A stretch of 64,000 nucleotides of DNA from NCBI GenBank assembly GCA_026874595.1, contig CM049307.1, forward strand, positions 63,916,870-63,980,869, read 5' to 3'. Positions 1-10,800 of this stretch are shown here, piece after piece. Both the position numbers and the translations under genes were made by a program. The notes under the pieces were generated by a model that worked only from the letters and a program-made list of their open reading frames with translations, searched no databases and was not told the origin of the DNA. This stretch comes from Sipunculus nudus (Eukaryota > Annelida > Sipuncula > Golfingiida > Sipunculidae). Position 1 is the first letter of the stretch. Each line of letters begins with the position of its first letter.

Positions 1-640
1 AAACAATGATGTTGAGAATCCAGAATATACAAAATTCACACATTTAAATAATGATCATAAGTACTTGGTTTTATGGCTTTTATTCATATTAAAAAATAAC
101 TGTAAAAAATTCATTTTGGACTAATTTCACATCAATGTACACACTAGACACAGTAGGAATCTAGATTAATATTATCAACTGCATCTTTGTCTATCATTAA
201 TTTCCTTCATATAATCCTTAATGATTAGTAATGAATAATATGATTTACTTCTTTATCATTAAAATTGAACTGAAAAATGCCATAGGTGACTGCATGGTGT
301 TATTTGGAATATGTGACATTCTACCCATCGATACAAGATTCTTATATCATCAGTAACTGCAAGTTAATTTCCTGTTATTATAAACTAACAAATTCCTTTT
401 CTATTTTTCTTTAATTTGTTATTAAAAACAAATAAAAATTTATTAATTTATTGTTTATTGTTATGTTGTTGGTTAAAACTACTAGATGAGTTGGGTTGAA
501 CACCTGGATCAACTGTGGCTGGCCATAAGCTGCCTGGATTCTCCCCTCAAGCGTGCATAATTTGATGAAAGGTCAACAAGGTCAACATACAGGTGACTCA
601 AGAGGGGCTGGAGAGAGCCAAAGTCTGACAGGGTCTCATA
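1..640. other. AT-rich intergenic sequence
   Basis: No coding frame, RNA gene or recognisable repeat boundary is visible. The sequence is strongly AT-rich with short A/T runs. It leads into the repeat copy that occupies the next 1.4 kb, and part of it may belong to that copy, because no far end was found. Confidence 0.4.
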
Positions 641-2060
641 AAAAACATTAATAAAAGCTACAATATTTGGCAAAATTCTTTCAGCTTTCTAAACTAAAAA
701 GCTGAAATCCTTATGTGTGCATGATATGAAAATTATATCAACAGTGCTCACGGGAAACAAACGTGCCATGGTCACAGTTGGGCAAAATTTAAGGTACTAA
801 TTTTATATTTATACTAATAACTTATAAAATTTGAAAAATTCAGAACTAATTTTGGGTATTCAATTGAATCTTGATTAAATAATGTTACATCCCTGACAAA
901 AAAGATCTCTAGCTTCAGCAATGCCCCTGTTAAGGGAGTAAATATATTTCTTGATTTTTTACAAAGTGCATAATGTTTGGGCCCATAACTTAAAAAAAAT
1001 ACACAATACTGACATCATTTCTGGCATGTGCATAGTGAATGTATAGAAAAATATGTATATTATATGATCAAAGTCAGATCAGTGGTTTTGATATTGGGCA
1101 GTCTTAAAGTGTAACATTGGGTTTTTAATGGAAAAATGAAGTTTTTCATTGATATCTCGAAGGAATTAAGTCCTAGTGACCAAATTCTTGGCATGGTAGG
1201 GGATTTTGGAGAAATCTAACTGTATGCCAAATTTAAGGAACTTAGAGCTGAAGCTCGGGAGCTGAGCTCTAGCAAACTGCATAACACTAGCAATATGTGA
1301 CATGGTGCTTGAAAACTTGAATAAAATCTAGAGTTTTTGATCAACTGGTTTCAAATTTTTGGTGTTAACAGTTGAAATGCTAACAAAAACATGCTGTGAA
1401 AATTAAATCCACAGCAGTTACAGCAAAAAAATGTGCCATGGTCAAAGTTAGTCAAAATTTAAGGTACCAATTTTTTATTTTTGCTAATATTTTTAAAAAT
1501 TTAAAAGATTTTGATCTAATTTTGGGTATACAATTTAATTTTGATTAATAAAAGTAATATTACTGGAAAAAAAGTGCTTAGCTTTAACAAGTTTTGTGTT
1601 AAGTGATAAAATTTCTTTCCTGATTATTTACAAAATGCATTATGTTTGGGCCCATAACTTTTTTAAATTAAATAATACAGACCTAATTTCTGGCATGTAC
1701 ATAGGAATTATATAGAGGATTATTTATAGGAAATATGAGGAAAAACAGATGAGTGGTTTTGATATTAGGCAGTCCTAAAGTGTGAAAATAGGTTTTTAAT
1801 AAAAAATTGAGGTTTTTCCTTAATTTCTCAAAGGAAGGAAGTCGCAAAGACCCAGTTTTCGGCTTGGTAGGAGATCTTGGGGACATCTAACATTATGCTG
1901 AATTTTGGATTCCTAGGTCTTACGGTTTCAAAACGTGCCACATCTACGGACGGACGGACGGACGGACAGACGGACGGACGGACGGACGGACAGACGGATG
2001 GACGACGGACAATGGACCACGACTATAGCTCAGATGACTTATAGTCAGCTGAGCTAAAAA
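640..2060 (-). mobile_element. Family-2 repeat copy (Helentron-like architecture), 5' end at 2060
   Basis: Read on the minus strand, the copy starts at about 2060 with TTTTTAGCTCAGCTGAC, followed by a CCGT-rich microsatellite and then two tandem copies of a roughly 670-bp unit (compare the phrases near 1088 and 1759, and near 770 and 1430). The same start and the same tandem unit occur on the + strand at 43247-46360 inside the P450 gene, with a spacing of about 675 bp there. The 3' hairpin end of this copy is not seen and may lie outside the window. The short inverted terminus and tandem body resemble non-autonomous Helentron-like elements; that class is inferred. Confidence 0.65.
1946..2010. 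repeat. GGAC microsatellite
   Basis: A run of GGAC units with a few substitutions (GACAGACGG, GATGGAC). It lies just inside the 5' end of the family-2 copy, where such elements often carry a simple repeat. Confidence 0.9.
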
Positions 2061-3045
2061 GGTTACAGTTTTTGTTATATTGTTGCACTTGAAAATGTAA
2101 AGTTGCTACAACTACTTGGCAAAGGTCACTCTCGTAGTAAAGGACTTCAGTCATGACACAACTTTATATAGCCTTTGTCCTCTCACCCATAACTATGCCC
2201 ATATCAAGTTTGATATGGTTTTGAGAAATATTTTGTGAGTATCTTGTTCCCAAAACAAAATTCTGTGGTGGCAGTGGAGGGACCATGCTGAAACCATAAC
2301 TATCCCCTGACTTTCTCTGGGGATACAACTTTTATGTATCAACAACAACTGCACCAATTCTTACCATCTCAATGAAGTCATGACATGAACTGCCATAAAT
2401 GTTTGCAAGTGTACTTTCTAACAACACCTACCATCTGCAAATAGATTCTGTTATAACTCAGTATAAGTAGGTGAACCTCACTATATCATTTTATAGCATA
2501 TTGTTGCTAAATTTCTGACTCATGCAAACATGTCTCCTATGGGTTATATGATTGACAGCTAGGTAGTGGCAGGCTCAGGTAATGACATTGGCAACTAAAC
2601 ACCGATATTATGGGATTTGCATTTTAGTTCATCCAATAACATGTAAACTTTTTTGTGTTAATTCCTCGCTCATAGTCTACTGTGATCAGCTGTGGACAAT
2701 GATACATGATGGATGGATGGCCATTGCAGTGCAGTTTACCAAATGACAGGCATCACAACTCTAAGCAGGCCCTATTAATCCACATAAAATACCTAATAAA
2801 TTATGTATTAATTGGCTAAATCTCCTCGATACTTAGTAAATCCATCCTTAATTATATTCTAGACAGCCCAACAATCACATGATTTTCAAGACACATTTCA
2901 GGGCTAATGATATGCCTGTTGAGTCTAGCCATGATGATATGAACATTTATAGCCACTTAAACTTAGCATGATAAAGCAAAGCAAATCATTATAAGCTGAG
3001 TGGTTTAACTACAGCATCTCTGGAGTTGTGAGATGAGATTCTGGT
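2061..3045. other. Intergenic sequence with a short dispersed repeat
   Basis: No coding feature. A stretch at about 2418-2535 (CTAACAACACCTACCAT, then AAATTTCTGACT about 90 bases on) recurs at about 61338-61440 in the last P450 intron, and part of it near 53306 in intron 5, so it is a dispersed repeat. The rest shows nothing recognisable. Confidence 0.4.
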
Positions 3046-3068
3046 TATATATATATATATATATATAT

Positions 3069-3370
3069 AGAAAGATGTTGAATGGCCATGCTGGTCCATC
3101 TCATGGAGATAAAGAACAAGAATACACAGAAAAAGTCGGATCACCCCGTATGGGAATCGAACCCATGACCCTCCGATTGCCGGTTGTCTGCTCTACCACT
3201 GAGCTAACAGGGATCCCCAACTTCCTCTGTGTATCAGCACACTTTCATTGGAACCAGCGAAGTGACGTCACTACTGTGACTGGTATTATACATACTATGT
3301 GTCGACACGGCGACTTTGCATGTTGCAGTGATAAACTGATGGCCTTTTATGGTGTGCATCAAATATTATA
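3069..3370 (-). repeat. tRNA-derived SINE, tandem copy 1
   Basis: The complement of 3138-3216 is a tRNA-like head: GGATCCCTGTTAGCTCAGTG opens it with an A box (TAGCTCAGTGG), and a B box (GGTTCGATTCC) lies about 35 bases on. It is followed in the same sense by TTTTTCTGTGTATTC and a SINE body. The acceptor stem is imperfect and no terminator is placed as in a working tRNA gene. It is the first of three head-to-tail copies with a period of about 302-306 bp; a TA microsatellite (about 3045-3068) precedes it. Confidence 0.75.
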
Positions 3371-3676
3371 TAGAAAGATGTTGAAAGGCCATGCTGGTCC
3401 ATCTCATGGAGATATAGAACAAGAATACACAGAAAAAGTTGGATCACCCCATATGGGAATCGAACCCATGACCCTCTGATTGCCGGTCGTCTGCTCTACC
3501 ACTAGGCTCACAGGGATCCCCAACTTCCTCTGTGTATCAGCACACTTTCATTGGAACCAGCGAAGTGACGTCACTACTGTGACTGGTATTATACATACTA
3601 CATGTGTCGACACGGCGACTTTGCATGTTGCAGTGATAAACTGATGGCCTTTTATGGTGTGCATCAAATATTATAT
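3371..3676 (-). repeat. tRNA-derived SINE, tandem copy 2
   Basis: Same unit as the first copy, with the tRNA-like head at 3441-3519 (complement). The A-box region is altered (TGAGCCTAGTGG), which would weaken pol III initiation. Flanks match copy 1, so the whole 305-bp unit, not just the SINE head, was duplicated. Confidence 0.75.
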
Positions 3677-3935
3677 AGAAAGATGTTGAAAGGCCATGCT
3701 GGTCCATCTCATGGAGATATAGAACAAGAATACACAGAAAAAGTTGGATCACCCCATATGGGAATCGAACCCATGACCCTCTGATTGCCGGTCGTCTGCT
3801 CTAACACTAGGCTAACAGGGATCCCCAACTTCCTCTGTGTATCAGCACACTTTCATTGGAACCAGCGAAGTGACGTCACTACTGTGACTGGTATTATACA
3901 TACTACATGTGTCGACACGGCGACTTTGCATGTAA
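3677..3935 (-). repeat. tRNA-derived SINE, tandem copy 3
   Basis: Third head-to-tail copy; tRNA-like head at 3746-3824 on the complement, with the altered A box (TTAGCCTAGTG) and intact B box. The unit is cut short where the sequence switches to a different repeat near 3936. Confidence 0.75.
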
Positions 3936-4066
3936 ATGGTTAAGTGCATGTAAATTGGACAGAATTAAGACGACTGCTTAAGCAGACGGCCGGCAATCGT
4001 AGGGTCATGGGTTCGATTTCCATACGGGGTGATCCGACTTTTTCTGTGTATTCTTGTTCTATATCT

Positions 4067-4108
<42 letters not shown>

Positions 4109-4408
4109 GGAGTGATTCATGTGATTGGGGCCTGACTTCCGCATTAGTGTATTTAATCTGCTTGGTGCAATGGGGATCTGATCTCCAGGGTTGTGTTCTC
4201 AATCTATATGTCAGAACACTAACACAAACTTTGAGGTGGACATAATGGCCAAGGTTTAGGCCCCTGCTGGTGGATACCATGTGAGAATATGGAAGATAAC
4301 CAAAACAATAGTTGCAATTGATCTTCTGAATGACTGGGAATGCCTATTTGTACATGGTAAATGGTTAAGTGCATGTAAATTGGACAGAATTAAGACGACT
4401 GCTTATCA
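3936..4408 (+). repeat. Opposite-strand SINE fragment between 45-bp direct repeats
   Basis: A + strand SINE piece (about 3979-4062) keeps the B box GGTTCGATTTCC and the TTTTTCTGTGTATTC tail but has lost the A-box half. A TA microsatellite (4068-4107) follows. The segment is bracketed by a direct repeat of about 45 bp (GGTTAAGTGCATGTAAATTG and following) at 3936-3980 and 4361-4405, indicating an insertion-associated or segmental duplication. Confidence 0.6.
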
Positions 4409-4720
4409 ACAATATTGGCTATCTTACATTACGTTTGCTTAACATTCCGTACAAGAATTATAGTGTTACACAAATAATCACTCTGTCTTCCCTATGTTCA
4501 ATGTGTAGTGGTAAGTATTAATTAATTAAGATGCAAAATCCTGTCACACAAAGTGGGCCCCTTATTGTGACCAAGTACAGGCTTACTGGTTGCTCTAGTG
4601 TGCTGAAGTGTGTCTGGTCATATGGGAGGTTGCAGGAAGAGGCCTCCTTCCTGTGACCCCCCCCCCACCCCCAACGCATTGAAGGAAAGACAGCCATATA
4701 TATATATAACATATATATAC
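4409..4720. repeat. Poly-C dispersed repeat, copy 1
   Basis: This stretch matches, in inverted orientation, about 59940-60250 in intron 9 of the P450 gene. Shared landmarks in order are an ACAAGAATTATA phrase, a CACTCTG/TGTAGTG block, a lone TGTGCTGAAG block, GGCCTCCTTCCTG and a C homopolymer (4656-4673 here). No coding potential. Class unknown. Confidence 0.5.
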
Positions 4721-5200
4721 CCAACATTTTTATTTGGTTACTTATACAACTGTTCAGAGAATGTATCATCTAGGGTGAAACAAGTAAAACATTTGGCCTC
4801 AAGTACTCGACAGACATTACCCTACTCACACTCGAGTACTCATTATATGTAATTGCATGATTTCTATGCTGGATATTAAGTACTTCGTCACTATTACCCA
4901 GACTAAAGTACATGCATCTTTCAGCCACAATATTATAAGATCTTATTTCGAATCAGATGTTTATGAATTTGTAATTATATGTTTCACAAATAAATGTAAC
5001 ATGTTAATTGTGGATACCAGTCGATTCGTATGATAAAATGTCTATCTATTACAATTAAAATTCAAATGCACAATGATACCTATACTAAAAAGTTTGTTTG
5101 GTTGTTGATTTTTTTAATTAACGGCTCAGGATACACCATGCAAGGAGTGGATTACATGTAAATACAAACATTGCGCAGCATGGACAACTGGCCACCATGG
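4721..5200. other. Intergenic AT-rich sequence
   Basis: A short TA-type microsatellite occurs at 4696-4720. Beyond that no gene, RNA or repeat boundary is recognised. Confidence 0.35.
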
Positions 5201-7400
5201 TATTCAGGGCTATTTACGTCACCGCTCATTGTAAACGACTCCCTCAAGGCAGCCCGTTTGAAATGTTTTTTTATTACATACACGCAGGTGTTTTCATTAA
5301 ATAAAATCCACGTCCACAATTGACATAGTACGCTCCCGAGGCAGCGGAAAACTTGCGCTTCTAAAGAAGCAACTGATTTTCACGCTGCCAGCTTTGACCA
5401 TTTATGATATATTTAGACACCAGATGGCGGTTTGTTGTCCACTGAAATAAACGTGCGTACGATGTGACAAGCAGCCAATCAGATGCCAATAAACAAACAC
5501 TCGACAGGCATCCTGGCTCCACCCATTGCCGCGCTTCAAGCGCCCCTTATCAGTTTCCGGTCGAATTTAAATTGCCCCCTCTGCATTCTCGCATCATCGA
5601 CCGATTCGATTATGACATTATGACTGTGTTAGCGTAGCCATGTATCTGTTGTCTGCAGAACTGAAACCAGCCAGCGAGGTGTGCACGCAGCCCTTGTTGT
5701 TACGTTTCGTTTGAATTACAGCTCACCGGCCGAGCATCCTATGTGCCCAAGGCCCTAAGCAAACCACGTCAGGGGCAATTCTCTCTGAGCCTGTGGCCTG
5801 TTCAGACAGTTACGCTGGGGGATGAGCTGTCACTCAAAAAGAAATTAATATGATTGGCTCCGTGTATTCCTCGCTTGGCTTTGTCTTCCAGCACAAGGTC
5901 TCATCTGATTGGACAAAAATACAGTGCTCCCCTCTGGTGTTGCAATTCAGGATACGAGGTCATAACAAACAGCGCCTTACGATATAGGAAGTAGCCCTAT
6001 AGGTAAAGCGCTGTGTAAAGAGCGTATTGACATAGTCTATGTCATATGTCTATGTCATAGAGGAACAAGCCGCCAAAAGAACTCTAAAATCTGAACCGGC
6101 CTTTGCAGAGTAAAAACGCCTTTTTTTTTGCAGTAACTATTTTCCCAGCCATATTTCACTCTTCTGTCCTTCACTATTCTGTTCTTCTGTCATTCCCTAT
6201 GCATTTGAATTGCTGACTTTAAGAACGTGCCAGATCAAGTCCAGCCTGACGTATCCTGACAGTCACTTTGTCACCAATTTCTTGTGGTGACGAAATGACT
6301 GTGGTGACGAAACCACTGGTTCCCTAAATTGTAATGTACTGGTATCATTCATACATGTGCACATTTCATATTGAAATTCAACTTGCATGATACTCAAATC
6401 AATATTTCCAACAAGAGGGTTGGAAAAAAATTTTAAAATCCACAAATTTTGATAAAAAAAAACAACTGTCATATGTTAAAAAAAAAATCTTGTGTAATGC
6501 CAATAATGGAATGCAAGTAAGCAAATTTCTATAGTATATATATTAAATACAATGGATTAATGTACATTATGGGTAAATGTAGGAAATTACAGTTTATTCA
6601 ATGACACCGAGGAAAGCACTTATGGTTTTCTTGTAATCTATAATGACTATATGAAGCTTATTGTTTAAAACTCATGACATAGCAAACGTCTTCCAGGATA
6701 TAAGACGAAATGTTAATCTACACCCGTAAAAAATAAAGGTATTATCAGATTATAGATCGACGAGTCCGATTGTGGATTACAGTGTGTGCTGGGTGAAAGA
6801 TAGCTCGCTTCAGTATACCTGGTTGCCATGGTCGCCCGTGGGCTGTCAGGACAGCAGTTGTCAGATGGACAGGACGGGACGCTCGGCGAAGACCGCAATC
6901 ACAGGTCCAGAGGGCCTCAGTGCCCAGACAGGGGGACCAAGGGGAAGGAATCCATCCAACAAACAAACTTCATGAAAAAGTGTGTGTGAAGTTACCAAAG
7001 GGTTCGAAACCGTCCTTCAAGTGTTGCATAACAGTCGCGGGAAGTCTGAGACGTCCTCTGGCACTTGTGTTTTGGGCTCAGAGACAAAATCAGACGTATT
7101 TATTGGGCATCTTAGCCATTTTTGACCTCGTGGTGTGCAGACTCGGCTCGCTGTATTTATAATGACAGCCATCTTCGAATTTCGTGCGAGTTATACTTCG
7201 AGGCTGCGTCCTGATTGGCTGATTATAATTAGGTCTCGTAGTTGCCCAATCAACGTATAGAATTCAATAATTTGACCTCCTTCTCAGGTCAACTGTACGG
7301 AAACACGTGCTTTTACCATCTGTTTACCAATCCCGCAGAAAATATACACAAGGCTACCTTTGAACTAAACGAGTAGCTGACTGGAGGCCAAAATGTAGGT
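5200..7400. other. Low-repeat block with CCAAT-type boxes, possible promoter region
   Basis: This is the least repetitive and relatively GC-richer stretch before the transposons. It holds several CCAAT-type boxes in both orientations: CCAATCAG near 5475, GATTGG near 5853, 5907 and 7213, and CCCAATCA near 7246. A short ATG frame at about 5640 ends in a possible GT splice donor after about 13 codons, but no homology can be recognised. A frame at 6772-6975 looks like chance. I infer a possible promoter or first exon for a gene I cannot identify; nothing here proves transcription. Confidence 0.25.
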
Positions 7401-7803
7401 CTCTATGGTCCAACAGCCAAGCAGTTTACAAGACTTTTACCATAGGTAAGACGTCAATTTGGTAGCGTTAATATTGCATATCTACTTTGTTTTAGAAGGT
7501 GATCCGTGAGCGATATCTGAGGAGAATAAAGGGGGTCTTTAAAGCCTATTATTAAGGTCATACCCCTGCGTTGGTGTACTTGGTCCTAGACCAAGATGTC
7601 AACTAGTTCCCAGCAAGTGATCACTCATGCACCCTTTTTCAGCAGCGAAACGCCTGTGAAATCATGAATAAGGTGTGAATATGACTGTATGTCATGGTGC
7701 TGTACGCGTGTACCTACAATTGTGTTATGTGTCACTTTTTCAACTTTTGAAGGCCCTATACCCGGAATTATAATGATTCAATGAGATTTTAGAATCTATC
7801 ATT
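7401..7803. other. Flank left of the foldback element
   Basis: No gene or repeat recognised. This is host sequence up to the 9-bp target duplication at 7804. Confidence 0.4.
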
Positions 7804-7812
7804 GATGATTGC
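7804..7812 (+). repeat. Target site duplication, left (GATGATTGC)
   Basis: GATGATTGC directly abuts the left tip of the foldback element (ACGTCAAGG). The same nine bases abut the right tip at 21138-21146, with no mismatch. Confidence 0.85.
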
Positions 7813-10800
7813 ACGTCAAGGAAATTCATAGCGTATTCGATATTCGAGGTTCGAGATTCAGATCCATAATACTCCCCCATTGCTCCAAAAGCCTCTATCT
7901 TTCCGTGCCCTCCAAACGGGGATTCCCAGCCTCATCAAGGGTTATCGTGAAACGGAGCAAGGCATCCTTCTTCAGAATAATACAGAGCAGTTATCAGAGC
8001 AGCACAAACGGCCGTTTTAGAGCAGCAGCCAACCATATCTTGGTCCAAATCGCATATATCTATCGATATTTACGGCCTCCTTTCTGTGACGAATGCCATG
8101 TACCGGCAGACTATATATCGTTTTTTTTTTGTTTTTTTTTTTATCTCCGTATGTTTGGTATCAACTTTCACCACATGTGCACGCCCTTCGTTTTCCAACC
8201 CGATAATAATTAGAGCGGCACAAACGACCGTTTCAGAGCAGACCTCCAATTTGATATTCGCCGAAAATAGGGCACAAATCGCTGCTTTAACGGCCCACAG
8301 AGCCAAACTATCGTTTTTTTAAGGTCACCTTGCATACCATTCGATACCTCGCCCCCCCCCGCCTTTACATCCAATAAGATCCAATATAACGCCAATCTTC
8401 CCATAGAAGCCAGAATAACACACACCTCGCTATTCTGACCGCCGCAGGCCCGCAAACTATCGTTTTCCAACGCCATGTTGGGTATCAAGTCAAAGCCCAC
8501 ACCCCTGGCTGTCCGGCCCAATAATTATTCGAGCGGCACAAAAAGCCGTTTTAGAGCAGAGTCCCGCCATTATATCGAAAAGGCCATAAACATTGGGAAC
8601 ATCGCTTATACGGCTCCCACGGGTCACAACCATCGTTTTTTCAAGGTCGTCTTTCCCACCGGTCGACAGCCTGACCACTCCGCCCTCACGCCCCATGATA
8701 ATTAGAGCGGCACAAACGGCCGTTTCAGAGCAGGCCTCCATTTTGATATTCGCCGATAATAGGGCACAAATCGCTGCTTTGACGGCCCCCAGAGCCAAAC
8801 TATCATTTTTTCAAGGTCACCTGGCATACCATTCGATACCTCGCCCATCCCGCCTTCACATCCAATAATATCTAGAGCGGCACAAAGAGCCGTTTTCAGA
8901 GCAGTGCGCCATTTGGATATTCGCCAATATTCCCATAGATGCAAGAATGACACACACCTTGCTATTCTGACCGCCGCAGGCCCGCAAACTATCGTTTTTC
9001 CGGCGCCATGCTGGGTATCAAGTCAAAGCTAACATGCCTGGCTATCCGGCCCAATAATTATTAGAGCGGCACAAAAAGCCGTTTTAGAGCAGCGGCCCGC
9101 CATTATCTCAAAAAGGCCAAAAACATTGGGAACATCGCTTACACGGCCCCCCACCGATCACAACCATCGTTTTTTCAAGGTCGTCTTTCCCACCGATCGA
9201 CAGCCCGTCCACTCCGCCCTCACGACCCATGATAATCTGAGCGGCACAAACGGCCGTTTCAGAGCAGGCCTCCATTTTGATATTCGCCGAAAATAGGGCA
9301 CAAATCGCTGCTTTGACGGCCCCCAGAGCCAAACTATCGTTTTTTCAAGGTCACCTTGCATACCATTCGATACCTCGCCTATCCCGCCTTCACATCCAAT
9401 AATAACTAGAGCGGCACAAAGAGCCGTTTCAGAGCAGTGCGCCATTTGGATATTCGCCAATATTCCCATAGAAGCCAGAATAACACACACCTCGCTATTC
9501 TGACCGCCGCAGGCCCGCAAACTATCGTTTTTCCGACGCCATGTTGGGAATCAAGTCAAAGCCCACACCCCTGGCTGTCCGGCCCAATAATTATTAGAAC
9601 GGCACAAAAAGCTGTTTTAGAGCAGCGGCCCGCCATTATCTCGAAAAGGCCATAAACATTGGGAACATCGCTTACACGGCCCCCCACCGATCACAACCAT
9701 CGTTTTTTCGAGGTCGTCTTTCCCACCGATCGACAGCCCGTCCACTCCGCCCTCACGACCCATGATAATCTGAGCGGCACAAACGGCCGTTTCAGAGCAG
9801 GCCTCCCTTTTGATATTCGCCAAAAATAGGGCACAAATCGCTGCTTTGACGGCCCCCAGAGCCAAACTATCGTTTTTTCAAGGCCACCTTGCATACCATT
9901 CGATACCTCGCCCATCCCGCCTTCACATCAAATAATAACTAGAGCGGCACAAAGAGCCGTTTCAGAGCAGTGCGCCATTTGGATATTCGCCAATCTTCCC
10001 ATAGAAGCCAGAATAACACACACCTCGCTATTCTGACCGCCGCAGGCCCGCAAACTATCGTTTTTCCGACGCCATGTTGGGAATCAAGTCAAAGCCCACA
10101 CCCCTGGCTGTCCGGCCCAATAATTATTAGAGCGGCACAAAAAGCCGTTTTAGAGCAGCGGCCCGCCATTATCTCAAAAAGGCCAAAAACATTGGGAACA
10201 TCGCTTACACGGCCCCCCACCGATCACAACCATCGTTTTTTCAAGGTCGTCTTTCCCACCGATCGACAGCCCGTCCACTCCGCCCTCACGACCCATGATA
10301 ATCTGAGCGGCACAAACGGCCGTTTCAGAGCAGGCCTCCATTTTGATATTCGCCGAAAATAGGGCACAAATCGCTGCTTTGACGGCCCCCAGAGCCAAAC
10401 TATCGTTTTTTCAAGGTCACCTTGCATACCATTCGATACCTCGCCTATCCCGCCTTCACATCCAATAATAACTAGAGCGGCACAAAGAGCCGTTTCAGAG
10501 CAGTGCGCCATTTGGATATTCGCCAATATTCCCATAGAAGCCAGAATAACACACACCTCGCTATTCTGACCGCCGCAGGCCCGCAAACTATAGTTTTTTC
10601 GACGCCATGTTGGCTATCAAGTCAAAGCCCACATCTCTGGCTGTCCAGCCCAATAATTATTAGAGCGGCACAAAAACCCGTTTTCGAGCAGCTTCCCGCA
10701 ATTATCTAGAAAAGGCCAAAAATATTGGGAACATCGCTTATACGGCCCCCCACGGGTCACCATCATCGTTTTTTCAAGATCGTCTTTCCCAACGATCGAC

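Noticed and set aside
3138-3216. Possible true tRNA gene on the minus strand
   Set aside because: The A and B boxes are good, but stems are imperfect, the head continues into a SINE body, and three near-identical copies lie in tandem.
3033-3784. 148- and 60-codon frames over the SINE trimer
   Set aside because: They read through tRNA-like heads and a TA microsatellite and repeat with the SINE unit.
6713-7162. Short overlapping frames in the low-repeat block
   Set aside because: Both strands are open over the same bases and no domain is recognised; too weak to call.
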